Origin: Solobacterium sp.
GTDB taxonomy: Bacteria > Bacillota_I > Bacilli_A > Erysipelotrichales > Erysipelotrichaceae
Direction: 5' to 3'
NCBI GenBank assembly: GCA_017543005.1
Contig: JAFWEA010000168.1
Location: forward strand, 1 to 5,227
Length of the DNA: 5,227 nucleotides
The notes under the pieces are model-generated. The model had not been told where the DNA came from and made no database searches. It was given only the letters and a program-made list of their open reading frames with translations. Of the stretch, positions 1-4,455 are shown in pieces. Each line of letters opens with the position of its first letter. Positions within the stretch are counted from its first letter, which is position 1. A program made the translations under genes and the position numbers.

Positions 1-833
1 GCCAGGGTGTTGCGCACTTCCTCATAGTTGCCGAAGACAGAAGTATACAGAAGCATATAGTCGTTCAGGAATTCCCGTTCTTCACCCGGAACGATAACAT
101 CCGGGTACAGCTCAAACTGCAGAGCCTTCAGGAATTTCTGCATGCCGGTGGTGTCAAAGGCATCTTCGCCCCGTTCCAGATTCAGGGACATGCCGATGGC
201 CTTGAAGAGGATGGTGCTGAGCACCTTTCTTCTGCGGTCGATCGATACGTTCATGATCCGGCCGAGCGCGGCCTTCTTGTCATCCGACATGAATTCAAGC
301 CAGGTGCCCCGGGACGGAATCAGTTCACATGTATAGGTATCGTGACCGGTCCGTTCTTCGGAAACAATATCAAAGTAAGCACCCGGAGATCTGACGATCT
401 GGGATACGATGACACGTTCTGCACCGTTGATGATGAATGTTCCGGTCGGGGTCATCAGCGGGAAATCACCAAGGAAGACATCTTCCCACTTGGTCATGAC
501 TTCACCGGTGTCCTGATCCACCATTTCCAGTTCCATCTTGGCTTTCAGCGGGGCACTGTAGTTTGCCTCACGGTACTTGCACTCACTGATGGAATATTTC
601 GGTTCTCCAAATTCATAATCCAGAAACTTCAGTTTGATGTTTCCGGCGTAGTTGTAGATGGGATAGATATCGTTGAATACTTCCCGGATGCCTTCCCTTA
701 CAAACCACTCAAAGGATGCTGTCTGAATCTCGACGAGATCCGGAAGATCCAGTCCGGCACTGACCTTGGAGTAGTCACGCCGGACAGCTTTGTTGCCATA
801 ATGCACAACGTGGTATGTCTGCTTATTTTCCAT
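1..833 (-). CDS. rpoB: RNA polymerase beta subunit, N-terminal part (cut by window edge)
   Basis: This encodes the first 277 residues of the catalytic beta subunit of DNA-dependent RNA polymerase; the rest lies beyond base 1. Reading from the ATG at 833, the protein shows hallmark N-terminal beta motifs: LPDLVEIQTASFEWF near residues 30-46, the EVFNDIYPI segment, LDYEFGEPKYS, the YREANYSAPLKAK stretch, then FPLMTPTGTFIINGAERVIVSQ and RSPGAYF (about residues 122-154). These form the protrusion and the start of lobe 1. The main rifampicin-resistance cluster lies further along and is not visible. The start is supported by AAAGGA at 842-847, eight bases upstream. The gene is last in the visible rplJ-rplL-methyltransferase-rpoB series, 112 bp after the methyltransferase stop. 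No promoter is obvious in that gap, so transcription probably comes mainly from upstream. Identification is very secure. Confidence 0.97.
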   Translation of the reverse strand, partial: MENKQTYHVVHYGNKAVRRDYSKVSAGLDLPDLVEIQTASFEWFVREGIREVFNDIYPIYNYAGNIKLKFLDYEFGEPKYSISECKYREANYSAPLKAKMELEMVDQDTGEVMTKWEDVFLGDFPLMTPTGTFIINGAERVIVSQIVRSPGAYFDIVSEERTGHDTYTCELIPSRGTWLEFMSDDKKAALGRIMNVSIDRRRKVLSTILFKAIGMSLNLERGEDAFDTTGMQKFLKALQFELYPDVIVPGEEREFLNDYMLLYTSVFGNYEEVRNTL

Positions 834-841
834 GTACGCCA

Positions 842-847
842 TCCTTT
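842..847 (-). promoter_or_regulatory. rpoB ribosome binding site
   Basis: AAAGGA on the minus strand, 8 nt before the rpoB ATG. It supports ATG 833 as the start of the beta subunit. Confidence 0.75.
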
Positions 848-865
848 CGCCTGCATCGCTGAAAC

Positions 866-910
866 GCCGAAAAGGGGTGTTAACCCTGCTTTCAATTTTT
901 CGGCTTTTTT
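866..910 (+). terminator. Hairpin with plus-strand T-tract in the methyltransferase-rpoB gap
   Basis: GCCGAAAA (866-873) pairs with TTTTCGGC (897-904). An inner GGGT/ACCC helix (875-878 with 883-886) can sit inside it. Six T residues follow immediately at 905-910 on the plus strand, so the element reads as an intrinsic terminator for transcripts antisense to the operon. In the sense (minus) direction the same stem is preceded by A residues and followed by GTTTC. There it should be a plain hairpin that polymerase reads through, perhaps a processing or stability site ahead of rpoB. The structure is seen directly; its role is inferred. Confidence 0.5.
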
Positions 911-945
911 GCAACGTAATATTTTATCATCAAATGGTCAATTCG

Positions 946-1548
946 TCAATTTGTGCGGGTACAGCGGAGAATCCAGTATCCTTTGCTCCGGTCAATGACT
1001 TCACAGTTTCCGTAAATCTCCTTCAGCTTCGCAGCTGCGCTTTCCGCGCCCTGCTGGCGGCGGATGACAGCCAGGAAGATGCCTCCGGGATTCAGATGGT
1101 CATGTGCAGCCTCCAGGAACGGATAGAGGACTTTTTTGCCTACCCGTATTGGCGGATTGGTCACAACAGCGTCAAACATCGTGCTGATGTGCTCAAAACC
1201 GTTGGATTCCACAATTTCCACCGGGCAGTGGTTGCGGACAGCGTTTTCCGCCGTCAGTTCCAATGCCCGCGGGTTTACGTCACCGGCCGTTACGGCGCAG
1301 TCCGGGAATGTGCGCTTCAGCGCAATGCCCACCACACCGTAGCCGCAGCCAAGATCCAGAATCCTCCCGTGGAGGTCCTCCCTGACTGCCGATTTCAGCA
1401 GCAGTTCGGTGCCGTAATCGACCCCGGACTTGCTGAAAACACCGGTATCCGTAATGAATGTGTAAATATCGCCCGAAAACCGGAAAGAGTGTTCCTTCCG
1501 GTTTGAAGGAAGGCTGCGGTTGTCTTCAAAATACTGATTCTGCGCCAT
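946..1548 (-). CDS. ybxB: Class I SAM-dependent methyltransferase, YbxB/RsmC-like
   Basis: A 200-residue S-adenosylmethionine-dependent methyltransferase of the small 'MTS' domain type. Related RsmC proteins methylate a guanine N2 of 16S rRNA, so an rRNA base is the likely substrate. Visible motifs are GVFSKSGVDYGTELLL (36-51), typical of this subfamily; motif I DLGCGYG (65-71), the SAM-binding loop; D90 at the end of beta 2; and NPPIR (131-135), the active-site NPP motif of N-methyltransferases. GYWILR lies near the C-terminus. The protein matches a single catalytic domain and lacks the extra N-terminal domain of the longer E. coli RsmC. AGGAG at 1556-1560 lies 7 nt before the ATG. It sits 76 bp after rplL and 112 bp before rpoB, the same place as ybxB in Bacillus. 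Family and position are secure; the exact rRNA target is not shown by the sequence. Confidence 0.9.
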   Translation of the reverse strand: MAQNQYFEDNRSLPSNRKEHSFRFSGDIYTFITDTGVFSKSGVDYGTELLLKSAVREDLHGRILDLGCGYGVVGIALKRTFPDCAVTAGDVNPRALELTAENAVRNHCPVEIVESNGFEHISTMFDAVVTNPPIRVGKKVLYPFLEAAHDHLNPGGIFLAVIRRQQGAESAAAKLKEIYGNCEVIDRSKGYWILRCTRTN

Positions 1549-1571
1549 GCAGCCTCTCCTTTCTTAGGGGC

Positions 1572-1603
1572 GAAAAGCCGAACGGAAAATCCGCCGGCTT
1601 TTC
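1572..1603 (-). terminator. Possible attenuator hairpin between rplL and the methyltransferase
   Basis: On the minus strand GAAAAGCCG and CGGCTTTTC (1595-1603 with 1572-1580) form a 9-bp stem, with an inner CGGA/TCCG helix (1590-1593 with 1583-1586). It begins 21 nt after the rplL stop. The T-run in the sense direction is only the four T residues inside the stem and is followed by GCCCC, so termination would be partial at best. A weak terminator here would let L12, needed in several copies per ribosome, exceed the beta subunit; E. coli has partial termination between rplL and rpoB. On the plus strand the stem is followed by a T-rich tail (1604-1619), so it could also stop antisense transcripts. 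Confidence 0.5.
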
Positions 1604-1624
1604 TTTGTTTTTTGTTTTCAGCGA

Positions 1625-1996
1625 TTACTTGTATTCGACAGTAGCGCCGGCATCCATGAGCTTCTTCTTGATGCCGTCTGCTTCATCAACAGAGATATCC
1701 TTCTTGATTTCTGCCGGAATGCCGTCGACCAGCTTCTTGGCATCAACCAGGCCCAGACCTGTGATTTCACGAACAACCTTGATAACGCCAACCTTGGAGT
1801 CACCGAAGCTTGTCAGAACAACAGTAACTGTGCTCGGAGCAGCATTTGCTTCTTCAGCCGGAGCAGCAGCAACTGCAACCGGAGCAGCGGCGGAAACGCC
1901 GTACTTTTCTTCGATAGCCTTGACCAGTTCATTCAGTTCAAGGATTGTAGCTTCATCGAGATACGCAAGAATCTCTTCCTGTGTTAACTTTGCCAT
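1625..1996 (-). CDS. rplL: 50S ribosomal protein L7/L12
   Basis: This is the flexible stalk protein that recruits and stimulates translational GTPases; its dimers bind the L10 helix to form the stalk. The 123 residues are the usual length. The N-terminal dimerization helices cover about residues 1-33 (LTQEEILAYL through EEKYGVS). An alanine/proline/valine-rich hinge runs over about 34-54. The C-terminal domain follows, with SKVGVIKVVREITGLGL and the ending AGATVEYK. Compared with the E. coli wording GLGLKEAK, this protein has GLGLVDAK: one surface lysine is replaced by valine, while the VIK and R positions of the factor-binding face are kept. An AGGAGG Shine-Dalgarno (2005-2010) lies 8 nt before the ATG, in keeping with very high expression. 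It follows rplJ by 19 bp. Very secure. Confidence 0.97.
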   Translation of the reverse strand: MAKLTQEEILAYLDEATILELNELVKAIEEKYGVSAAAPVAVAAAPAEEANAAPSTVTVVLTSFGDSKVGVIKVVREITGLGLVDAKKLVDGIPAEIKKDISVDEADGIKKKLMDAGATVEYK

Positions 1997-2004
1997 GATT
2001 CATT

Positions 2005-2010
2005 CCTCCT
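2005..2010 (-). promoter_or_regulatory. Consensus ribosome binding site of rplL
   Basis: Full consensus AGGAGG on the minus strand, 8 nt before the rplL ATG and just after the rplJ stop. It is the strongest site in the window and fits the need for excess L12 over L10. Confidence 0.85.
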
Positions 2011-2015
2011 CTTTC

Positions 2016-2564
2016 TCAGGCAGCTGCCTCAGCAGCCTCTTCTTTTACTTCTTCTTTTGCTTCAGCAGGTGCGCCTTCTCCTCTGGCTTCCGCTACTGCA
2101 TTGACAGCGCGGGCAAACTGGGAAACAGGAGCCTGCAGTACGGACAGCAGCATGCTGAGCATACCTTCTCTGTTCGGCAGAGCGCTCAGTTCCTTGATCA
2201 CGTCTTCGCCGACAACCTTGCCTTCAACGATGCCGCCCTTGAGAACAAGAGCTTCATGCTTCTTGGCATACTTTGCCAGCACACGGCTTGCTGCGGTCTC
2301 GTCAGAACCGAATACAAGTGCATTCGGGCCGGTCAGATAGTTCTTCAGTTCACCGAAACCTGCGGCTTCAGCTGCGCGGGCAGCCAGCGTGTTCTTGTAG
2401 ACTTTCATCTCCACGCCTTCCTCCCGCATCAGTCTGCGCAGTTCAGTGACTTCAGCAACGCTCAGACCACGGTACTCTGCAACAACTGCAGATGCAGAAT
2501 CAGTCATCTTGCCGGCGATTTCGGCAACGACGTTCTTCTTGTTTTCCAATACCGTCTGATTCAT
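2016..2564 (-). CDS. rplJ: 50S ribosomal protein L10
   Basis: L10 anchors the L12 stalk to 23S rRNA and, as the L10-L12 complex, represses its own operon. The 182 residues begin with MNQTVLENKKNVV. The globular RNA-binding domain contains ASAVVAEYRGLSVAEVTELRR, VYKNTLAARAA and LTGPNALVFG. The long C-terminal helix (from about LPNREGMLSMLLSVLQAPVSQFARAVNAVAE) carries the L12 dimers. The protein then runs on in an extra alanine/glutamate-rich tail of about 20 residues (EAKEEVKEEAAEAAA at the end), making it slightly longer than typical L10. The start is the ATG at 2564, preceded by a purine-rich repeat (AGGTGAAGGTGAAGGA) that offers SD-like AAGGTG at two spacings. It is the first gene of the operon, behind an attenuation leader. 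Very secure. Confidence 0.97.
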   Translation of the reverse strand: MNQTVLENKKNVVAEIAGKMTDSASAVVAEYRGLSVAEVTELRRLMREEGVEMKVYKNTLAARAAEAAGFGELKNYLTGPNALVFGSDETAASRVLAKYAKKHEALVLKGGIVEGKVVGEDVIKELSALPNREGMLSMLLSVLQAPVSQFARAVNAVAEARGEGAPAEAKEEVKEEAAEAAA

Positions 2565-2569
2565 TCCTT

Positions 2570-2582
2570 CACCTTCACCTTT
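2570..2582 (-). promoter_or_regulatory. Tandem Shine-Dalgarno-like repeat before rplJ
   Basis: On the minus strand AAAGGTGAAGGTG presents two overlapping AAGGTG units, about 5 and 11 nt from the rplJ ATG. Either could pair with the 16S rRNA 3' end. It is weaker than the AGGAGG of rplL, in line with the lower stoichiometry of L10. Confidence 0.6.
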
Positions 2583-2606
2583 CTACTGTTATCGCCTACC
2601 GAATAT

Positions 2607-2630
2607 AAAGCCTCTGCCGGCGGCAGAGGC
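2607..2630 (-). terminator. Attenuator hairpin of the rplJ leader
   Basis: GCCTCTGCC (2630-2622) and GGCAGAGGC (2618-2610) form a perfect 9-bp GC-rich stem with a 3-nt loop on the minus strand, 45 nt before rplJ. The tail is CTTTATATT, a mediocre U-tract, so readthrough is likely to be substantial. The 5' arm holds CTCTG (2628-2624), which can pair instead with CAGAG (2696-2692) upstream, an antiterminator arrangement. In B. subtilis, L10-L12 binding to the rplJ leader promotes termination; the same switch is inferred here. Confidence 0.8.
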
Positions 2631-2698
2631 AAAAAAGTTTATACTGAAACTTTCTACCTCGGTAACATGATTAAGCTTCCGCCGTTACTGTCTCTGGT
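2610..2698 (-). ncRNA. L10 leader (ribosomal protein L10-L12 binding autoregulatory RNA)
   Basis: The rplJ 5' leader carries the recognisable L10-leader layout. ACCAGAGACAG (2698-2688) can close a long-range stem with GCCTCTG of the attenuator. Inside are GTAAC, the AAGCTTAAT segment and GTTACCGAGG; GTAAC and GTTAC pair. These are the kind of conserved bases that form the kink-turn bound by L10-L12 in Firmicutes leaders. Then comes a 7-bp hairpin, AAAGTTT (2653-2647) with AAACTTT (2640-2634). The closing stem and the terminator share the CTCTG strand, so they are mutually exclusive. Protein binding should control transcription of rplJ, rplL and the genes beyond. The sequence elements are seen; the mechanism is carried over from the known Bacillus leader. 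A covariance-model search with the Rfam L10 leader would test it. Confidence 0.85.
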
Positions 2699-2714
2699 AT
2701 TTGATAACGATGAT

Positions 2715-2743
2715 ATGTTAAATCAACTCCCTGCTCATGTCAA
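2715..2743 (-). promoter_or_regulatory. rplJ operon promoter (sigma-A type)
   Basis: On the minus strand there is a perfect -35 TTGACA (2743-2738), a 17-nt spacer and a -10 TAACAT (2720-2715, four of six consensus). The predicted start is near 2708, leaving a leader of about 140 nt that contains the whole L10 motif. It is the best sigma-A promoter in the window, as expected for a ribosomal operon. Confidence 0.8.
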
Positions 2744-2770
2744 TGCCATTTTTTCAGGAACCGCAAAGAC

Positions 2771-2800
2771 CGCTGCGCATCAGCGAATCTCTGCTATAAT
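2771..2800 (+). promoter_or_regulatory. Extended -10 promoter of the membrane-anchored protein gene
   Basis: TGCTATAAT (2792-2800) is a perfect extended -10, 31 nt before the ATG at 2832. No TTGACA-like -35 lies at 16-18 nt spacing. Instead that place holds a short inverted repeat, CGCTG-CGCAT-CAGCG (2771-2785). The extended -10 may suffice alone, or a protein bound at the repeat may substitute for the -35 or block it; that is inference. It is divergent from the rplJ promoter, with the two promoters about 30 bp apart. Confidence 0.65.
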
Positions 2801-2818
2801 AATCTGGCATTTATAAAT

Positions 2819-2825
2819 AAGGAGA
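2819..2825 (+). promoter_or_regulatory. Ribosome binding site of the membrane-anchored protein gene
   Basis: AAGGAGA with GGAG ending 7 nt before ATG 2832. It fixes the start, which also gives a proper signal peptide. Confidence 0.85.
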
Positions 2826-2831
2826 TTCAAT

Positions 2832-3980
2832 ATGTCTGTACTGAAGAAAGCCGGGACAGCCCTGGCGGCAGCGATGCTGCTGGCCGGGTCCGTGGCTGTG
2901 ACAGCCCGGGCAGATGGAGATATCATCGCCGTAAGTGACTATGATCTGACAGCCGCGGGGCCGACGTGCCTCGGCTCAAACCTGGCCGACCTGACGGCTG
3001 ATGCCATGCACTGGTATGCCGGCAAGAACGGTCCGTATAAAAAAGCAGATTTTGCCTGGGTCAGCGAGGCGGTCTTCACCGGCAGTATCCCGGCCGGCGA
3101 GATCAGTGAAGCGGCCATCCGCAATGCCATTGCCGAAGATGCCGTCATGGTGGAGATCAAGACGACCGGCGGCCAGATCATGCGGGCCCTGGAAGCCACC
3201 GTTGCCAATGTCCCGGAAGCCGATCCGGACTTCGTTACCCCGGCAAATCTTGCCTATGTCATCGACATGAGCCAGCCGGGTATCCCTGCCGATGAACGGT
3301 ACAGTGAAAAGAAGTCAAAGATTCTCGGCCTCGATACGCTGGATGACGACGAGAACATGTCCTGGATTGAAAACTACCGGGTCGTACTGGATGCCGGTTC
3401 GCTCGCTTACCTGCCGAACCTGCTGGAGGAAGACGCCACGATGGTGGTGGAACAGGAAAACGGTGTATCCCTCCGGGAAATCGTCACCGCCTACCTGCGG
3501 GACGGCCTGAAGGGAACCGTCACAGAAGTCTATGCAGATGAACACGGTGACGGCCGGATCCTGGTTGTTTCCCCTTCCGAAGTGATCTTCGATGAGGAAA
3601 ACAACAGCTATGAGTACAAACTCCGCACTGAGATCAAGGACGACAAGGGCATCTACTGGATCGCCGTACCGGAAGACAAGCTCTCCCGCAAGCTGCAGGG
3701 CATCATCGGCAACCGCCTCTACCGCGGCAGCTTCCGGGTCAAGTTCAACGGTTCCGAGGAAGATATCGTCTGTGCCCAGACCCGTTACAATGTCATCATC
3801 CCGGTCACCGAGCCGAGCGGTTCCTTCACCCTGGCCTACAACGAAATCATCGGCAACACCGGCAACCTGCTGATCCTGCTGGCCGGCATGGCCGTGTTCG
3901 GTCTCATCATTGGCATTACCGTGCTGGTCAACCGCGCCGGCAGCCGCCGCCAGAGCAAGTACAATTCCCGCCGCAGATAA
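2832..3980 (+). CDS. Secreted membrane-anchored protein with degenerate 5'-nucleotidase C-terminal-like domain
   Basis: The 382-residue product has a Sec signal peptide (KK then a hydrophobic run; likely cleavage after A-R-A at 27), a large extracytoplasmic part, one transmembrane helix (about 345-366) and a short arginine-rich cytoplasmic tail ending SRRR. Residues about 30-225 follow the pattern of the 5'-nucleotidase C-terminal domain (UshA type): LGSNLADLTADAM (47-59) matches the ExNLGNLxADAM signature, TTGGQIMRALEA (111-122) matches LTGxxLxxxLE, and YRVVLDAGSLAYL (182-194) matches the late Y-GG-Y region. The substrate-binding NGGGIRA motif is replaced by VSEAVFTGSI (77-86), the PF-N motif is lost, and the calcineurin-like metallophosphatase domain that cuts the phosphate is absent. 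So it should not hydrolyse nucleotides as it stands. Residues about 229-340 form a second, probably beta-rich domain that I do not recognise. It is a single gene with its own promoter and terminator. A ligand-binding or cell-surface role is inference. Gene call secure; domain call moderately so. Confidence 0.75.
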   Translation: MSVLKKAGTALAAAMLLAGSVAVTARADGDIIAVSDYDLTAAGPTCLGSNLADLTADAMHWYAGKNGPYKKADFAWVSEAVFTGSIPAGEISEAAIRNAIAEDAVMVEIKTTGGQIMRALEATVANVPEADPDFVTPANLAYVIDMSQPGIPADERYSEKKSKILGLDTLDDDENMSWIENYRVVLDAGSLAYLPNLLEEDATMVVEQENGVSLREIVTAYLRDGLKGTVTEVYADEHGDGRILVVSPSEVIFDEENNSYEYKLRTEIKDDKGIYWIAVPEDKLSRKLQGIIGNRLYRGSFRVKFNGSEEDIVCAQTRYNVIIPVTEPSGSFTLAYNEIIGNTGNLLILLAGMAVFGLIIGITVLVNRAGSRRQSKYNSRRR

Positions 3981-3985
3981 AAGAT

Positions 3986-4021
3986 AACTCCATGGCCTTT
4001 CGGTCATGGAGTTGTTTTTTT
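3986..4021 (+). terminator. Intrinsic terminator, probably shared by convergent genes
   Basis: AACTCCATGGCC (3986-3997) and GGTCATGGAGTT (4002-4013) form a 12-bp stem with one G-T wobble and a TTTC loop, followed by seven T residues at 4015-4021. It begins 5 nt after the stop at 3980. Read on the minus strand, the stem is followed by ATCTTTTAT, a usable U-rich tail, so it can also end the RidA-family gene whose stop codon overlaps the T-tract. Confidence 0.9.
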
Positions 4022-4397
4022 ATTTCATGGATACGATCGCTTCGATCTCGATGGCCATTCCGCCGGGCAGGGCCTTTACCTCAACGCAGCTGCGGGCCGG
4101 CTGGCAGGGCAGGTACTGGTGGAAGAGTTTGTTGAATTCACCCCACCGGCTCATGTCCGTGATGAAGCAGGTGCACTTGACGACCTTGTCCACATCACCG
4201 CCGGCATTGACGATGACCCGGGTCAGATTCTTCAGAACCTGTTCGGCCTGGCCGAGGAATGTTTCAGGAAGTTCGCGGGTTTCGGGATCACGGCCGCCGG
4301 TGCCGGATACATACATGACATCGCCGTCGATGACTGCAGATGCGAACGGAGCATCCGGATTGACCGGGCCGCCCTGGGCGTTGACTCTTCTGAGCAT
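4020..4397 (-). CDS. RidA/YjgF family protein (reactive enamine/imine deaminase family)
   Basis: A 125-residue protein, the standard length of this family, whose founding member RidA hydrolyses reactive 2-aminoacrylate-type enamines/imines made by PLP enzymes. Motifs are VMYVSGTGGRDPET (27-40), LGQAEQVLKNLTRVI (48-62), AGGDVDKVVKCTCFITDM (65-82), and the signature PARSCVEV..LP....IEIEAIV (100-122). R102 and E119 match the E. coli RidA arginine and glutamate of the active site. The usual GPY-Q segment near residue 17 reads APFAS, so the tyrosine is phenylalanine. Hence this may be a Rid paralogue rather than RidA itself, and deaminase activity is likely but not certain. I start it at ATG 4397 because GGAG (4407-4410) lies 9 nt upstream; a 17-residue upstream extension to 4448 exists, but it has no SD and the family does not have it. 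It is divergent from the GDPD-like gene. Confidence 0.9.
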   Translation of the reverse strand: MLRRVNAQGGPVNPDAPFASAVIDGDVMYVSGTGGRDPETRELPETFLGQAEQVLKNLTRVIVNAGGDVDKVVKCTCFITDMSRWGEFNKLFHQYLPCQPARSCVEVKALPGGMAIEIEAIVSMK

Positions 4398-4406
4398 GAT
4401 ATTTTT

Positions 4407-4412
4407 CTCCTT
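4407..4412 (-). promoter_or_regulatory. Ribosome binding site deciding the RidA-family start
   Basis: AAGGAG on the minus strand, 9 nt before ATG 4397. It decides this start over the in-frame ATG at 4448, which lies upstream of the predicted -10 region and so would not be in the transcript. Confidence 0.85.
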
Positions 4413-4423
4413 CTTTCGTCTGG

Positions 4424-4441
4424 ATTCATTATAGAATGAAT
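4424..4441. repeat. Perfect inverted repeat in the divergent promoter gap (operator candidate)
   Basis: ATTCATT (4424-4430), spacer ATAG, AATGAAT (4435-4441): two perfect 7-bp arms, centred in the 49-bp gap between the RidA-family gene and the GDPD-like gene. It covers the minus-strand -10 (TATAAT, 4433-4428) completely. A dimeric regulator bound here could control both directions. Part of the symmetry may simply come from two overlapping -10 boxes. Confidence 0.5.
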
Positions 4442-4455
4442 ATGCCATGAATAAA
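4428..4455 (-). promoter_or_regulatory. Candidate promoter of the RidA-family gene
   Basis: On the minus strand, a perfect -10 TATAAT (4433-4428) lies 30 nt before ATG 4397. The -35 is weak; TTTATT (4455-4450) at 16-nt spacing is the best match and reaches into the first codons of the divergent gene. The -10 is convincing, the -35 is not. Confidence 0.55.

Noticed and set aside
342..998. Plus-strand open frame of 218 codons opposite rpoB
   Set aside because: The minus strand encodes unmistakable RpoB throughout. The antisense product resembles no family, lacks a Shine-Dalgarno and runs through the 866-910 hairpin.
832..1506. Plus-strand open frame of 224 codons opposite the methyltransferase
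   Set aside because: The minus strand has the DLGCGYG and NPPIR motifs with a proper RBS. The plus frame is its shadow.
2701..2726. Imperfect inverted repeat TTGATAAC...GTTAAATCAA near the rplJ -10
   Set aside because: The arms pair only with a 2-nt bulge in an AT-rich promoter region, so chance is an adequate explanation.
1458..2816. A 452-codon plus-strand open frame across rplL and rplJ
   Set aside because: It is antisense to two certain ribosomal protein genes. Its product is serine/phenylalanine-rich low complexity, it has no ribosome binding site, and its openness follows from the codon bias of the genes opposite.
3315..4007. Minus-strand open frame of 230 codons opposite the surface-protein gene
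   Set aside because: It would start inside the terminator hairpin without an RBS, and its composition is the complement of the well-supported plus-strand gene.
4119..4439. Plus-strand open frames opposite the RidA-family gene
   Set aside because: The RidA signature (PARSCVEV, IEIEAIV) lies on the minus strand, and the antisense frames have no start signals.
4398..4448. Seventeen-residue N-terminal extension of the RidA-family protein
   Set aside because: The upstream ATG has no Shine-Dalgarno, lies before the TATAAT box and adds a lysine-rich stretch absent from the family. GGAG marks the ATG at 4397.
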